From assembly GCA_027307045.1 (NCBI GenBank), contig DAHUXR010000036.1:1-40452 (forward strand): DNA of 40,452 nt, in the 5' to 3' direction. Made by a program: the position numbers and the translations under genes. Source of the DNA: Acidobacteriaceae bacterium. GTDB lineage: Bacteria; Acidobacteriota; Terriglobia; Terriglobales; Acidobacteriaceae. The notes below the pieces were generated by a model that saw only the letters and a list, made by a program, of their open reading frames with translations, did not search any database and was not told the origin of the DNA. Of this stretch, positions 1-6,704 are shown in pieces (position 1 is the first letter of the stretch; the number at the start of each line of letters is the position of its first letter).

Positions 1-365
1 GCATGCTGCGGCTGCTTTCCGGACGCGCGCATGAAGTCACAACAGCCGTAAGCCTGATTGCGCCGCGCACTATCGCACAAAGCATGGCTGCGCAAAACTT
101 AGATGCACAAAACCCTGTTGTACCGGGCACGCTCGCGGAGACGCGTGCCGGCACAACGAAAGTTTTCTTCCGTGAAATTGCCGAACCCGAGATACAGCAG
201 TATGTTGCCGGCGGTGAACCCATGGACAAAGCCGGTGCATACGCCATACAAGGCGGCGCTTCACGCTGGACCGACCGCATCGAGGGGGAATTTTCCAATG
301 TGGTGGGATTGCCTCTGTCTTTGGTGACAGAGATGTTAAAAACTACCGGGTTAATGAAAAGCTGA
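1..365 (+). CDS. maf: Maf-type nucleotide pyrophosphatase, C-terminal part (5' end outside window)
   Basis: The gene runs in from outside the window, so only about the last 120 residues are visible. The conserved Maf block DKAGAYAIQGGASRW is present, followed by a Gly-rich stretch and the NVVGLPL segment typical of the family C terminus. Maf proteins hydrolyse non-canonical or modified nucleoside triphosphates in the cytoplasm and have been linked to inhibition of septum formation. The gene is convergent with tatA and its stop codon abuts the tatA stop, so the two 3' ends touch with no spacer. Identification rests on the conserved block and is firm; substrate class cannot be told from this fragment. 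Confidence 0.9.
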   Translation, partial: MLRLLSGRAHEVTTAVSLIAPRTIAQSMAAQNLDAQNPVVPGTLAETRAGTTKVFFREIAEPEIQQYVAGGEPMDKAGAYAIQGGASRWTDRIEGEFSNVVGLPLSLVTEMLKTTGLMKS

Positions 366-545
366 TTATTTCTTTTCAGCGGGCGTCGCGGTGCCTTGCT
401 CGCCATCTTTCATTGCGCCCTTGAAATTTTTGATCGCGTCGCCCAGGCCTTTGCCCAGATCGCCCAGCTTGCTAGGACCAAAGAATATCAATGCGATGAC
501 CAGTATGATCAGCAGTTCAGGTACACCAAGTTTTCCACCAAACAT
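366..545 (-). CDS. tatA: Sec-independent (twin-arginine) translocase subunit TatA
   Basis: A 59-aa protein with the TatA/B plan: a short N terminus (MFGGKLGVPE), one membrane helix (LLIILVIALIFFGP), the FGP hinge, then an amphipathic helix (KLGDLGKGLGDAIKNFK) and a short charged tail. TatA forms the channel that exports folded proteins with RR signal peptides. The start at 545 is chosen because a GGAG sits about 8 nt upstream and the family begins here; an in-frame longer reading starting at 623 would add 26 residues lacking any Tat feature. No tatC or tatB is adjacent, so this is a stand-alone tatA. The short charged tail fits TatA/E rather than TatB. Confidence 0.9.
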   Translation of the reverse strand: MFGGKLGVPELLIILVIALIFFGPSKLGDLGKGLGDAIKNFKGAMKDGEQGTATPAEKK

Positions 546-611
546 TGTTTTGCTCCGTCCAGGAAACGCCTTGAAGCAGGCTTCCGTGGGTATGTTGTTA
601 GATTCAAGAAG

Positions 612-640
612 ATTGTAGGTCAATAAAACAGGGGAGTCAA
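612..640 (-). promoter_or_regulatory. Sigma70-type promoter of tatA
   Basis: On the minus strand a TTGACT -35 box (635-640) and a TACAAT -10 box (612-617) are separated by exactly 17 nt. The start of transcription would fall near 605, giving a 5' leader of about 60 nt before the tatA ATG at 545. Seen directly in sequence; activity is inferred. Confidence 0.65.
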
Positions 641-705
641 AGAAACATTGAAAACTAAGGACTTTAAGTAACTCAATCTTAAGTTCTTTAATAAATCCTT
701 ATGAT

Positions 706-1878
706 TCATACACTTTGGATCAACCCGGCCAATAAGGCCGTGCGCTGCGGCAGCTCCCGGATTACGACGGACTCATTAGAAGCGTGCGCCCCTTCGCCCA
801 GCGCTCCCAGCCCGTCCAGCGTGGCAATGCCCAAGGCCGACGTAAAGTTTCCGTCTGACCCGCCGCCGGTTGAAGACTCCTCCAGTTTCCATCCGATCGA
901 CGCGCCGATCTCCCGGGCAATGCCAAAAAGCCGCACCGTCCCTTCTGTCCGTTCCATGGGCGGCCGATTGATACCGCCGCTCAGCTCAATCGCGCAGTCT
1001 GGATCAAACGGTTTCAGCGCCGCAAATTTCTTTTCCAGCTCTGCGGCGTCTGCGGCGCGCGCAATGCGCAGGTCGACTTCGGCCCATGCTTCCGCCGCGA
1101 TCACGTTGCTGCGCGTCCCGCCCTGGATTACGCCGGGATTCACCGTGATTCCGCGCCCCAGGTCGGTAAATTTCACGATCTCCAGAAGCTGCCGTGCCAG
1201 CTCAACAATGGCGCTGCGGCCTTTTTCGAAATCCACGCCAGAGTGCGACGCCCGTCCGCGCACGCGGATGGTGATATCTCCCACGCCCTTGCGCGACGTT
1301 TTCAAATGTCCCTGTGGTCCCTGCGATGGCTCCAGCACCAGCACAGCTTCACAATCTTTGGCCGTGGCTTCAACTATAGGGCGGCCTGTCGTGCTGCCAA
1401 CTTCTTCGTCGGTATCCAGCAGGATCGTTACGGGCCGGTGCGCCGCGCCGGCCTCTTTCAGCGCGCGCAAGGCAAAAATCATCATGGCAATTCCGGCCTT
1501 CATGTCATACACGCCCGGACCAAAAGCGCGGTCTGCTTCCATGCGGAAAGGCATCTTGGCCAGAGTGCCTATCGGCCATACGGTGTCAAAGTGTCCCAGC
1601 AGAAGCACGGGCTTGCCTGAAGTTCTGTCGGAAGCTCCGCCGGCAAATTCCGCTTTCAGGTGATTGCCCGCCACTTCCTGCGGATAGAACGTGACCTGCC
1701 CGCCAAGGCGTTCAAACACTTCAGCCAGGAATGCGCCCATGCGGTCCACCGCGGCCTTGTCGTCGCTGGGAGATTCTATCTCCACCATCTTCCGCAGCAG
1801 TGAAAGCATTTCGCTCTCATGCTGCTGGCAGAAAGCAAGGTGGGCAAGAGCGGATGGGCTGGCGGCTTTGGTGGTCAT
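706..1878 (-). CDS. M20 family metallopeptidase (glutamate carboxypeptidase-like)
   Basis: A 390-aa protein with the full set of M20 di-zinc motifs: GHFDTVWPIGTL (first zinc His and Asp), GPGVYDMKAGIAMM (bridging Asp), DTDEEVGS (catalytic Glu pair) and VLEPSQG (metal Glu), followed by the lid/dimerisation domain and a final GGGSDGNFT block with the last zinc region. The order and length fit the carboxypeptidase G2-like branch that removes C-terminal glutamate or hydrolyses N-acyl amino acids. There is no signal peptide, so it is predicted cytoplasmic. No good Shine-Dalgarno precedes the ATG at 1878, but a TATCAT lies 6 nt upstream, so a leaderless transcript is possible. The exact substrate is not visible. 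Confidence 0.9.
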   Translation of the reverse strand: MTTKAASPSALAHLAFCQQHESEMLSLLRKMVEIESPSDDKAAVDRMGAFLAEVFERLGGQVTFYPQEVAGNHLKAEFAGGASDRTSGKPVLLLGHFDTVWPIGTLAKMPFRMEADRAFGPGVYDMKAGIAMMIFALRALKEAGAAHRPVTILLDTDEEVGSTTGRPIVEATAKDCEAVLVLEPSQGPQGHLKTSRKGVGDITIRVRGRASHSGVDFEKGRSAIVELARQLLEIVKFTDLGRGITVNPGVIQGGTRSNVIAAEAWAEVDLRIARAADAAELEKKFAALKPFDPDCAIELSGGINRPPMERTEGTVRLFGIAREIGASIGWKLEESSTGGGSDGNFTSALGIATLDGLGALGEGAHASNESVVIRELPQRTALLAGLIQSV

Positions 1879-1905
1879 ATTTAGATGATAAATGCTCGTT
1901 ACTCT

Positions 1906-1985
1906 CCCGATGTCCCTATGTCCCGATGACCCGATGACTCGATGTCCCGAGGATCCGATGACCCGATGACCCGATGTCCCGATCT
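1906..1985. repeat. Ten tandem degenerate octamers, consensus CCCGATG(A/T)
   Basis: Ten contiguous 8-bp units can be laid out without gaps from 1906 to 1985; most read CCCGATGA or CCCGATGT and the others differ at one to three bases. The CGA core recurs at 1908, 1924, 1932, 1940 and on to 1980, always a multiple of 8. The array lies between the M20 start and the 3' end of the next minus-strand gene. The 8-bp period is not a multiple of 3, so it is unlikely to be protein coding. Confidence 0.85.
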
Positions 1986-1999
1986 TCCCCTACAGCGCT

Positions 2000-2644
2000 T
2001 TATTCCACTTCTTCCATTTCTTCTTCCAGTTCTTCCTCTTCGTCCGGCTCAAAATCTACGTTTCCCACGTTGGTCATCGCCACTTGTAGAACGTAGGCCA
2101 GCTTTGTGGCCACTTTTTCGTCCAGTGTGCCATCCACCAGGCCTTGCGCTGTTTTGGTAAGCGCCACCTGGATTGAGTTTGCGTCCTCCAGCGCCGGCAG
2201 GTTGAACTTCGTCGGACGCGCCGCCTCCATCGCCAGGTGCATGCAGCAATACTTCTGCCCTCGCACCTTCGGCGCCCTGCAGGGTTTCCCGCCGCTTCTC
2301 GGATACTCGCATCGCGGCGCACGGTTCGCCTTTTCCAGGTTGTCCCGCAGCATCGTGAACACATCGTGCCGCTCGCCGTCCGCCAGCTTCGCCGCATCCT
2401 CTATCTCCGGATCTTGCTCCAGCAGCTTCTGGCATGCTTTAAACGTCTCTCCCAGTTGCGTAAACAGCCGCGCCGCCTCGGTTGAGGGCCATTGTTCCTT
2501 CAGCTCTTCTTCCTGTTCACGCCGTACGCGCTCATCGCGCATTCTGTCCACGGCGGTGTAGTCCTCGGTGGTCTTGGCCTGCCGATATATTTCCCATTCC
2601 TCGTCCGTGTAATTCATGTAACCGTCTTCTTCTGCTTTGGCCAT
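2000..2644 (-). CDS. Conserved hypothetical protein with Cys/His (C-x7-C-x9-C-x-C-x2-H like) motif
   Basis: A 214-aa acidic, highly charged protein. Three parts can be seen: an N-terminal helical region rich in Glu and Arg (about residues 1-70), a central block with RCEYPRSGGKPCRAPKVRG followed by QKYCCMHLAMEA, and a helical C-terminal part ending in a run of Glu residues. The central C-x(n)-C-R-x-P-x(n)-C-x-M-H pattern resembles the short zinc-binding-like motif seen in many small phage-type and acidobacterial proteins of unknown role; I cannot assign a function. The start at 2644 is set by a strong AGGAGG 5 nt upstream. The gene is flanked on both sides by CGAT octamer arrays, which is unusual. 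Confidence 0.75.
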   Translation of the reverse strand: MAKAEEDGYMNYTDEEWEIYRQAKTTEDYTAVDRMRDERVRREQEEELKEQWPSTEAARLFTQLGETFKACQKLLEQDPEIEDAAKLADGERHDVFTMLRDNLEKANRAPRCEYPRSGGKPCRAPKVRGQKYCCMHLAMEAARPTKFNLPALEDANSIQVALTKTAQGLVDGTLDEKVATKLAYVLQVAMTNVGNVDFEPDEEEELEEEMEEVE

Positions 2645-2712
2645 TGCTTCCTCCTTTTTCCTTCGCGATTCTCTGTTTCCGACTGTGGACCCTCTTTCCA
2701 TTCGTCATCGTC

Positions 2713-2760
2713 AGATGACCCGAACTATCGATCCTGCGATTTCCCGATCAACCGATCTTC
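2713..2760. repeat. Second CGAT array with 8-bp period
   Basis: CGA cores occur at 2721, 2729, 2737, 2745 and 2753, each 8 bp apart, with a related AGATGACC unit at 2713. The period and core match the 1906-1985 array on the other side of the 2000-2644 gene, but the flanking bases are more degenerate. Confidence 0.6.
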
Positions 2761-2826
2761 TTTCTTCCCTCCCCCCGGCCTTTTTCCGCCTTTTGTTGCA
2801 AACAAAGCACTTCTCCCATTCGACGC

Positions 2827-2905
2827 TTGCATGACCCTTGCATGACCCTTGCGAGACCCTTGGGTGACGCTTGGGTCACCCAATCCCAATCCCAATCCCA
2901 ATCCC
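2827..2905. repeat. Tandem 11-mers (x5) running into AATCCC hexamers (x4)
   Basis: Five contiguous 11-bp units begin at 2827, 2838, 2849, 2860 and 2871. The first two are identical (TTGCATGACCC) and the rest drift to TTGGGTCACCC. They run directly into four perfect AATCCC hexamers (2882-2905). There is no coding support. This looks like slippage-prone spacer DNA. Confidence 0.85.
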
Positions 2906-3194
2906 AAAACCCAAATTGGATTGTGGAGCGCAGGCGCCCTCGCCTGCGGAGATTACATCCATTTCCCGATTGCGCGCGATTTCAGCGACCACAGGGATGT
3001 CCCAGAGCGCGCGGTTTTTGCGCGCGATGGGGTGGAGCTGCCCTCGCTCGCGTTTACAAAGAACTGTTAGCGTTTTCCTTTGCGCGCCTTCGTGTCCTTC
3101 ATGGTTAATGGTTTGCCTTTCCGATCACGCGCGATCTCCCGATTCCCACAACCCATCTGCCATCGGCTGATGGGTCGTAGCCCAAAAACACGAA

Positions 3195-3216
3195 CACCCG
3201 GCCCAAAGGCCGGGTG
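3195..3216. other. Hairpin, 9-bp GC-rich stem
   Basis: CACCCGGCC pairs with GGCCGGGTG around a CAAA loop. On the minus strand it is followed within a few bases by a TTTTT run, so it might act as a weak minus-strand terminator, though no gene ends immediately upstream on that strand. Confidence 0.5.
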
Positions 3217-3377
3217 CAATGAAATTATCTCAACACGAATATAACACGAATGTGCTGGCAAGGCCAAAGATTTTTTTTCTTTTTCTCTGAACGTTGGAGA
3301 TCAAATTTGGTTCGTATCAGGGCGCGAGATTTTGCAGATTGCGAAAAAGCTTTCTTTGGCGAGACAAGTGTCAGGGC

Positions 3378-3512
3378 ACGGCTTTCAGCCGTACCGTAAA
3401 CGCTCAAAATGTCTCGGGCTTTAGCCCCTGCAAAAACAAAATGTATCCCATTACGGGGTGGAGCAGGACTTCAGTCCTGCGGTAAAGCTGCTGAAGAAAT
3501 CGGCTTCAGCCG
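3378..3512. repeat. Cluster of four REP-like palindromes with a GGCTTCAGCC-like core
   Basis: Four short perfect palindromes sit within 135 bp: ACGGCTTTCAGCCGT (3378-3392), GGGCTTTAGCCC (3416-3427), GCAGGACTTCAGTCCTGC (3463-3480) and CGGCTTCAGCCG (3501-3512). They share a CT-TCAG or CT-TTAG centre. I recall such TTCAG-centred palindromes as common intergenic repeats in acidobacterial genomes, but cannot search here. Confidence 0.7.
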
Positions 3513-3616
3513 CTGAGGTAATGGAAAGCGCGCATGCGAGAAAAAATAGGAATTCTGCCCAAGCTCAAGCGCAGAACCCCAGAGTAGTTCTCTAACTTTG
3601 ATGCCCCGCCCTCCGC

Positions 3617-4365
3617 CAGGCGAAAGCATGGGCCACCCGACCCGACGACATGCTCGTATAGTGAATCAGAGCGGCAGAACCTGTCTCCCTTCAGTGATCG
3701 GTCGACTTCAGTCGTTGTGACTTCCTGTTCGACGTGGTTGGCGTGGGTTGCAACAGCGCAGCGTCAAGACTTGACTGAATCGTCGCGACTCTACTCCTGA
3801 TCTGCTGTTGATCAGCCTGCAATGCCCTTAGCTGAGCCGTGACTTCGTCGATTCTCCTGGTGCCTTGGGGAACTCGCCAAGCAAGTACAGAAACAATGAG
3901 TGCGAGAAGGGCAATGCATGCCGGTGCCCAGAGTCTCGCCTGTTCACGACGCGCTATCGCTTTCCTGCGTAGAAAGTACTTCTTGAAGCCTCCGTGCGTT
4001 GTGATTTGCTTAGCATCGTGCCCAAGGCGAAAGTAAGGTACGTTGTCTTTACCGATCCCCGTGTACTCCAATATTCCTTTGTCCATTTCGGAGACCCAGT
4101 CCATCATTCTTCTCACTCCGTCGATATCAACGCTTACTCCGCTGCGCCCCGCAATGTTGCCCGTCATGAAATAAGGCTCGTGCAGATCGGTGAATTCAAC
4201 GCAAGCGCCGATCAAGGCGTCTAGCTGTTCGGTTGTGTATGGCATGTTCATCAAGTCACCTTCCAGTTGATGGTACATGACATCCGTGCTGCATATGCCT
4301 TTGCGCAGATGGTCAAGGAGGCTGCGCACCCCTCGATTCGCCAAAAGCAGGCGAAAGCGTGGGCC
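3617..4365. repeat. Pair of 18-bp direct repeats flanking a hypothetical gene
   Basis: CAGGCGAAAGCATGGGCC at 3617-3634 recurs at 4348-4365 with a single A to G change. The two copies are in the same orientation and bracket the membrane protein gene at 3691-4251 with about 710 bp between them. They could mark a past insertion or be two copies of a dispersed repeat. Confidence 0.6.
3691..4251 (-). CDS. Hypothetical single-pass membrane protein with C-terminal coiled coil
   Basis: A 186-aa protein I do not recognise. The N-terminal 115 residues are soluble-looking. A positively charged patch (RRKAIARREQ) precedes one clear membrane helix (LWAPACIALLALIVSVLAW). After it comes a helical segment rich in Gln, Arg and Leu, likely a short coiled coil, and a Thr/Ser/Arg tail. 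The start at 4251 is preferred over the longer reading to 4383 because AAGGTGA lies 4 nt upstream; a second ATG two codons later is possible. By the positive-inside rule the N-terminal domain is predicted to be cytoplasmic. The gene lies between direct repeats and has no functional partner nearby. Confidence 0.65.
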   Translation of the reverse strand: MNMPYTTEQLDALIGACVEFTDLHEPYFMTGNIAGRSGVSVDIDGVRRMMDWVSEMDKGILEYTGIGKDNVPYFRLGHDAKQITTHGGFKKYFLRRKAIARREQARLWAPACIALLALIVSVLAWRVPQGTRRIDEVTAQLRALQADQQQIRSRVATIQSSLDAALLQPTPTTSNRKSQRLKSTDH

Positions 4366-4567
4366 CCGGAACGACAGAGACAAATGCGTTTCGCAATGAT
4401 TTTAAAGATCAAAAAACATTTTCGATCCAATCACTTGTATATAAAGGTTGTTCCCTGTGCAGTGTTCTTGTAGATCTGGCTCATTTGTACTGGAAGAATC
4501 AAGTGATAACTCTTGCTCTTCGCTGAGACTGTCAACCCGATTTGGCCTGTTTCAAACGGTTACACGG
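4252..4567. other. Spacer without a supported gene
   Basis: The region is AT-rich around 4380-4450 and contains the second 18-bp repeat copy. I see no convincing ORF or strong terminator. Confidence 0.5.
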
Positions 4568-4807
4568 TTACGCAAAAAGAGGGAACGGCTGGCGAGTCCG
4601 TTCCCGCTTAGACTTTCCGTCACGGTCTTTCAGGAATCTATCTACTTCTTGAGTGGCCTTGGTGAGTCTGCCGATGTAGTCGGGCGACAGAATTTTCTCA
4701 GAGGCCAATTCAGCGGCCAGAGCTTCCAAACGCAGGACAATGAACTTCACAGAACTGTTGAGCAGGATTAGCAGCCGGACTACTTCGCGGTATTCAGGAT
4801 CAGCCAT
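4568..4807 (-). CDS. Small hypothetical helical protein
   Basis: A 79-aa protein starting MADPEYREVV, mostly alpha-helical by composition (VVRLLILLNSSVKFIVLRLE), with a charged Lys/Arg tail. No family is recognised. The ATG at 4807 lacks a clear Shine-Dalgarno. An in-frame TTG at 4843 would add 12 residues and has no better support. It stands alone between spacers. Coding is plausible from amino-acid composition only. Confidence 0.5.
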   Translation of the reverse strand: MADPEYREVVRLLILLNSSVKFIVLRLEALAAELASEKILSPDYIGRLTKATQEVDRFLKDRDGKSKRERTRQPFPLFA

Positions 4808-4994
4808 GCCAAGCGTTATAGGGCTGATTTCAGACGCAAGCAATCAAGAAGCGAAAGCAACACGCTAATAGGACACCACCTCTTTCTCATTGCATCGTTC
4901 CCCAAAATCAGTTACACAAAAAAAGACGGGACGCGCCCGTGTTAGCGCACGAGCGGTCCCTGACCACAAATCACCTTCTTTGGAAAGGCGACCT

Positions 4995-5258
4995 ATGGCT
5001 GACACCGATTTTACCAGCGCACCAAAAGACTCTGGCAGCGCACATAAACCCCTCATCTATGATCTTCTCAACCGTCTCAACGCATCGTTTGCTCGCGTCC
5101 ATCGCAATATGGAAGCATTGGAAGCGGTCGGCATTTTCGATCCGCTGATGATGCAGAACCTTAACCGCCAGCATGAGCAGCTTCGGGCAGGCGCGAATTA
5201 CCATTTGCTCGGGGCCATGCGCCGTATTGAAGAACGCGACCGGGAGCGATTCTCTTAA
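4995..5258 (+). CDS. Small hypothetical protein
   Basis: An 87-aa protein starting MADTDFTSAP, preceded by GAAAGG 7 nt upstream, which decides this start over an upstream in-frame ATG at 4890. The body is helical (LIYDLLNRLNASFARVHRN) with no membrane segment, cysteine or known motif. A good intrinsic terminator follows 33 nt after the stop, supporting a real monocistronic gene. Function unknown. Confidence 0.65.
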   Translation: MADTDFTSAPKDSGSAHKPLIYDLLNRLNASFARVHRNMEALEAVGIFDPLMMQNLNRQHEQLRAGANYHLLGAMRRIEERDRERFS

Positions 5259-5291
5259 CCACCCAACGCGTAAAAATTCCCAATCGAACGG

Positions 5292-5318
5292 AACCCGCCT
5301 GAAAAAGGCGGGTTTGTT
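5292..5318 (+). terminator. Rho-independent terminator
   Basis: AACCCGCCT pairs with AGGCGGGTT around a short A-rich loop and is followed by a T-rich tract (TTTGTTGTT). It lies just after the small gene ending at 5258. Confidence 0.8.
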
Positions 5319-5528
5319 GTTGGTCACAAAGAAAGAAGGAAAGGTCTCTCATCTTGCCCATTGCCGCGTGCCCCCGTCCTCTTGCGGAAGCTGGCTCGTT
5401 TCTTTGCCAACCAGCCGGAGCACCCGATTCCGCTATTCCATTGAGCAATCCCCGGAACAAAAGCACTCATCTGTAGCTAGTGGACAAAGTGCTTTTTGGG
5501 GGTACGGTGACAGGGAAGGTGGAACCGT

Positions 5529-6512
5529 ATGAAAAGCGCGGTCAACTGGGTATTCTTGCTCATTCTCGCCGGCGGTGCAGTGCTGGTGCCTGCAGCTTTC
5601 TGCCAGGACGTAGACGTACACATCACTCCGCCCCCTGTGCAATCGAGCGGCAACCCTGCATATGGAACGGCAGTCAACCACGTTAAACCTTTTCGGGCAG
5701 AGTCTGACCTGATCCTGGTGCCGGCTACTGTAACTGATCCAATGGATCGTCTGGTTACAGGCCTGGAAAAGGACAATTTCGCAATCTATCAGGACAAGGT
5801 GAAGGAGAGTGTCCAGGCCCTCTGGAGTGACGATACGCCGGTTTCGGTCGGAATCATATTTGACGTCAGCGGCAGCATGAATGACAAGGTCCGCCAGGCC
5901 CGCCAGGCGGTCTCTGAATTCTTGAAGACCGCGAATCCGCAAGACGAGTTTTTTCTGATTACGTTCTCTGACCGGCCACAACTTACCGCAGGCTTCAGCC
6001 GGAAAATTCAGAACGTTGAAGACCGGCTCGTGCTCACTCAGCCAAAGGGCCGCACCGCGTTGCTGGATGCCGTTTACCTGGCCTTGTCCACCATGGAAGA
6101 CGCCCACAACAAACGCAAGGCCGTGTTGATTATTTCGGACGGGGGTGACAATCACAGCCGCTACACGGAAAATGAAGTTAAATCCATGGTGCAGGAAGCC
6201 GACGTGCAGATTTTTGCCATGGGCTTGTTTGATTCGGTTGTAAGCACGCCCGAAGAACAAATGGGGCCTGAGCTGCTCTCAGAGATCACGCGGGTCACCG
6301 GCGGAAAAAGTTTTACCGTATCCAATTTAAACGATCTCCCTGATGTGGCCACAAAGATAAGCATGGCCTTGCGTAACGAATACATTCTCGCTTACAAGCC
6401 AACGGTAAAACCGCATGACGGTAAATGGCATAAGATTCAAGTCAAATTGCTGCCGCCCAGGGGCCTTCCAGCGTTACACGTTTCTGCCAAAAAAGGATTT
6501 TATGCTCCGTGA
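5529..6512 (+). CDS. Secreted VWFA-domain protein of acidobacterial type
   Basis: A 327-aa protein with an N-terminal signal peptide (VNWVFLLILAGGAVLVPAAF, cleavage after AFC or AFCQ), a short Pro-rich linker, a beta-rich segment (LILVPATVTDPMDRLVTGLE) and a von Willebrand A domain from about residue 105. The metal-ion-dependent adhesion site DVSGSMND is intact near residue 112, and the later ISDGGDNHSR and DLPDVATKISMALRNEYILAY blocks match the VWFA-related family that is expanded in Acidobacteria (the family I know as TIGR03436). The role is probably extracytoplasmic binding; the ligand is unknown. The start is supported by GGAAGGTGG 6 nt upstream. It is monocistronic and convergent with the thr operon. 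Confidence 0.9.
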   Translation: MKSAVNWVFLLILAGGAVLVPAAFCQDVDVHITPPPVQSSGNPAYGTAVNHVKPFRAESDLILVPATVTDPMDRLVTGLEKDNFAIYQDKVKESVQALWSDDTPVSVGIIFDVSGSMNDKVRQARQAVSEFLKTANPQDEFFLITFSDRPQLTAGFSRKIQNVEDRLVLTQPKGRTALLDAVYLALSTMEDAHNKRKAVLIISDGGDNHSRYTENEVKSMVQEADVQIFAMGLFDSVVSTPEEQMGPELLSEITRVTGGKSFTVSNLNDLPDVATKISMALRNEYILAYKPTVKPHDGKWHKIQVKLLPPRGLPALHVSAKKGFYAP

Positions 6513-6545
6513 CAACGAGCAGCGGCGATTCCAAAAGGATCTTTG

Positions 6546-6615
6546 TCCAACCCAACAAATGCCGCCCAATATAGAGATGGAAGCCGCATCCCTTGGCGTT
6601 CTTGTTGGGGTTGGA
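6546..6615. repeat. Inverted repeat between convergent genes
   Basis: TCCAACCCAACAA (6546-6558) is the reverse complement of TTGTTGGGGTTGGA (6602-6615) apart from one extra G. About 43 nt separate the arms. It lies between the VWFA gene and the 3' end of hom and could form a long stem in either transcript, but there is no T-run. Confidence 0.6.
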
Positions 6616-6704
6616 TAGATGTTCGAGTTCAGGTCCGCGGCCCTCCGCGCAATCTGCGGTAAGGGCCTTCCGGTCGCCTGATCTGATGTATCGGTCTTTC
6701 CTCT

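Larger units (their letters stand above)
2906..3690. other. Long spacer without a supported gene
   Basis: Beyond the arrays and hairpins listed separately, this stretch shows no open reading frame with a plausible start, composition or recognisable family. It contains short AT-rich and GC-rich segments, a repeated GCGCGAT word, and the palindromic cluster at 3378-3512. Confidence 0.55.

Noticed and set aside
701..1663. Long plus-strand ORF of 320 codons
   Set aside because: It is antisense to the M20 peptidase, and its Ser/Arg/Pro-rich product is the usual shadow of a high-GC gene.
1906..2905. Repeat arrays as a possible CRISPR
   Set aside because: Units are 6-11 bp and contiguous, with no spacers, and no cas gene is present.
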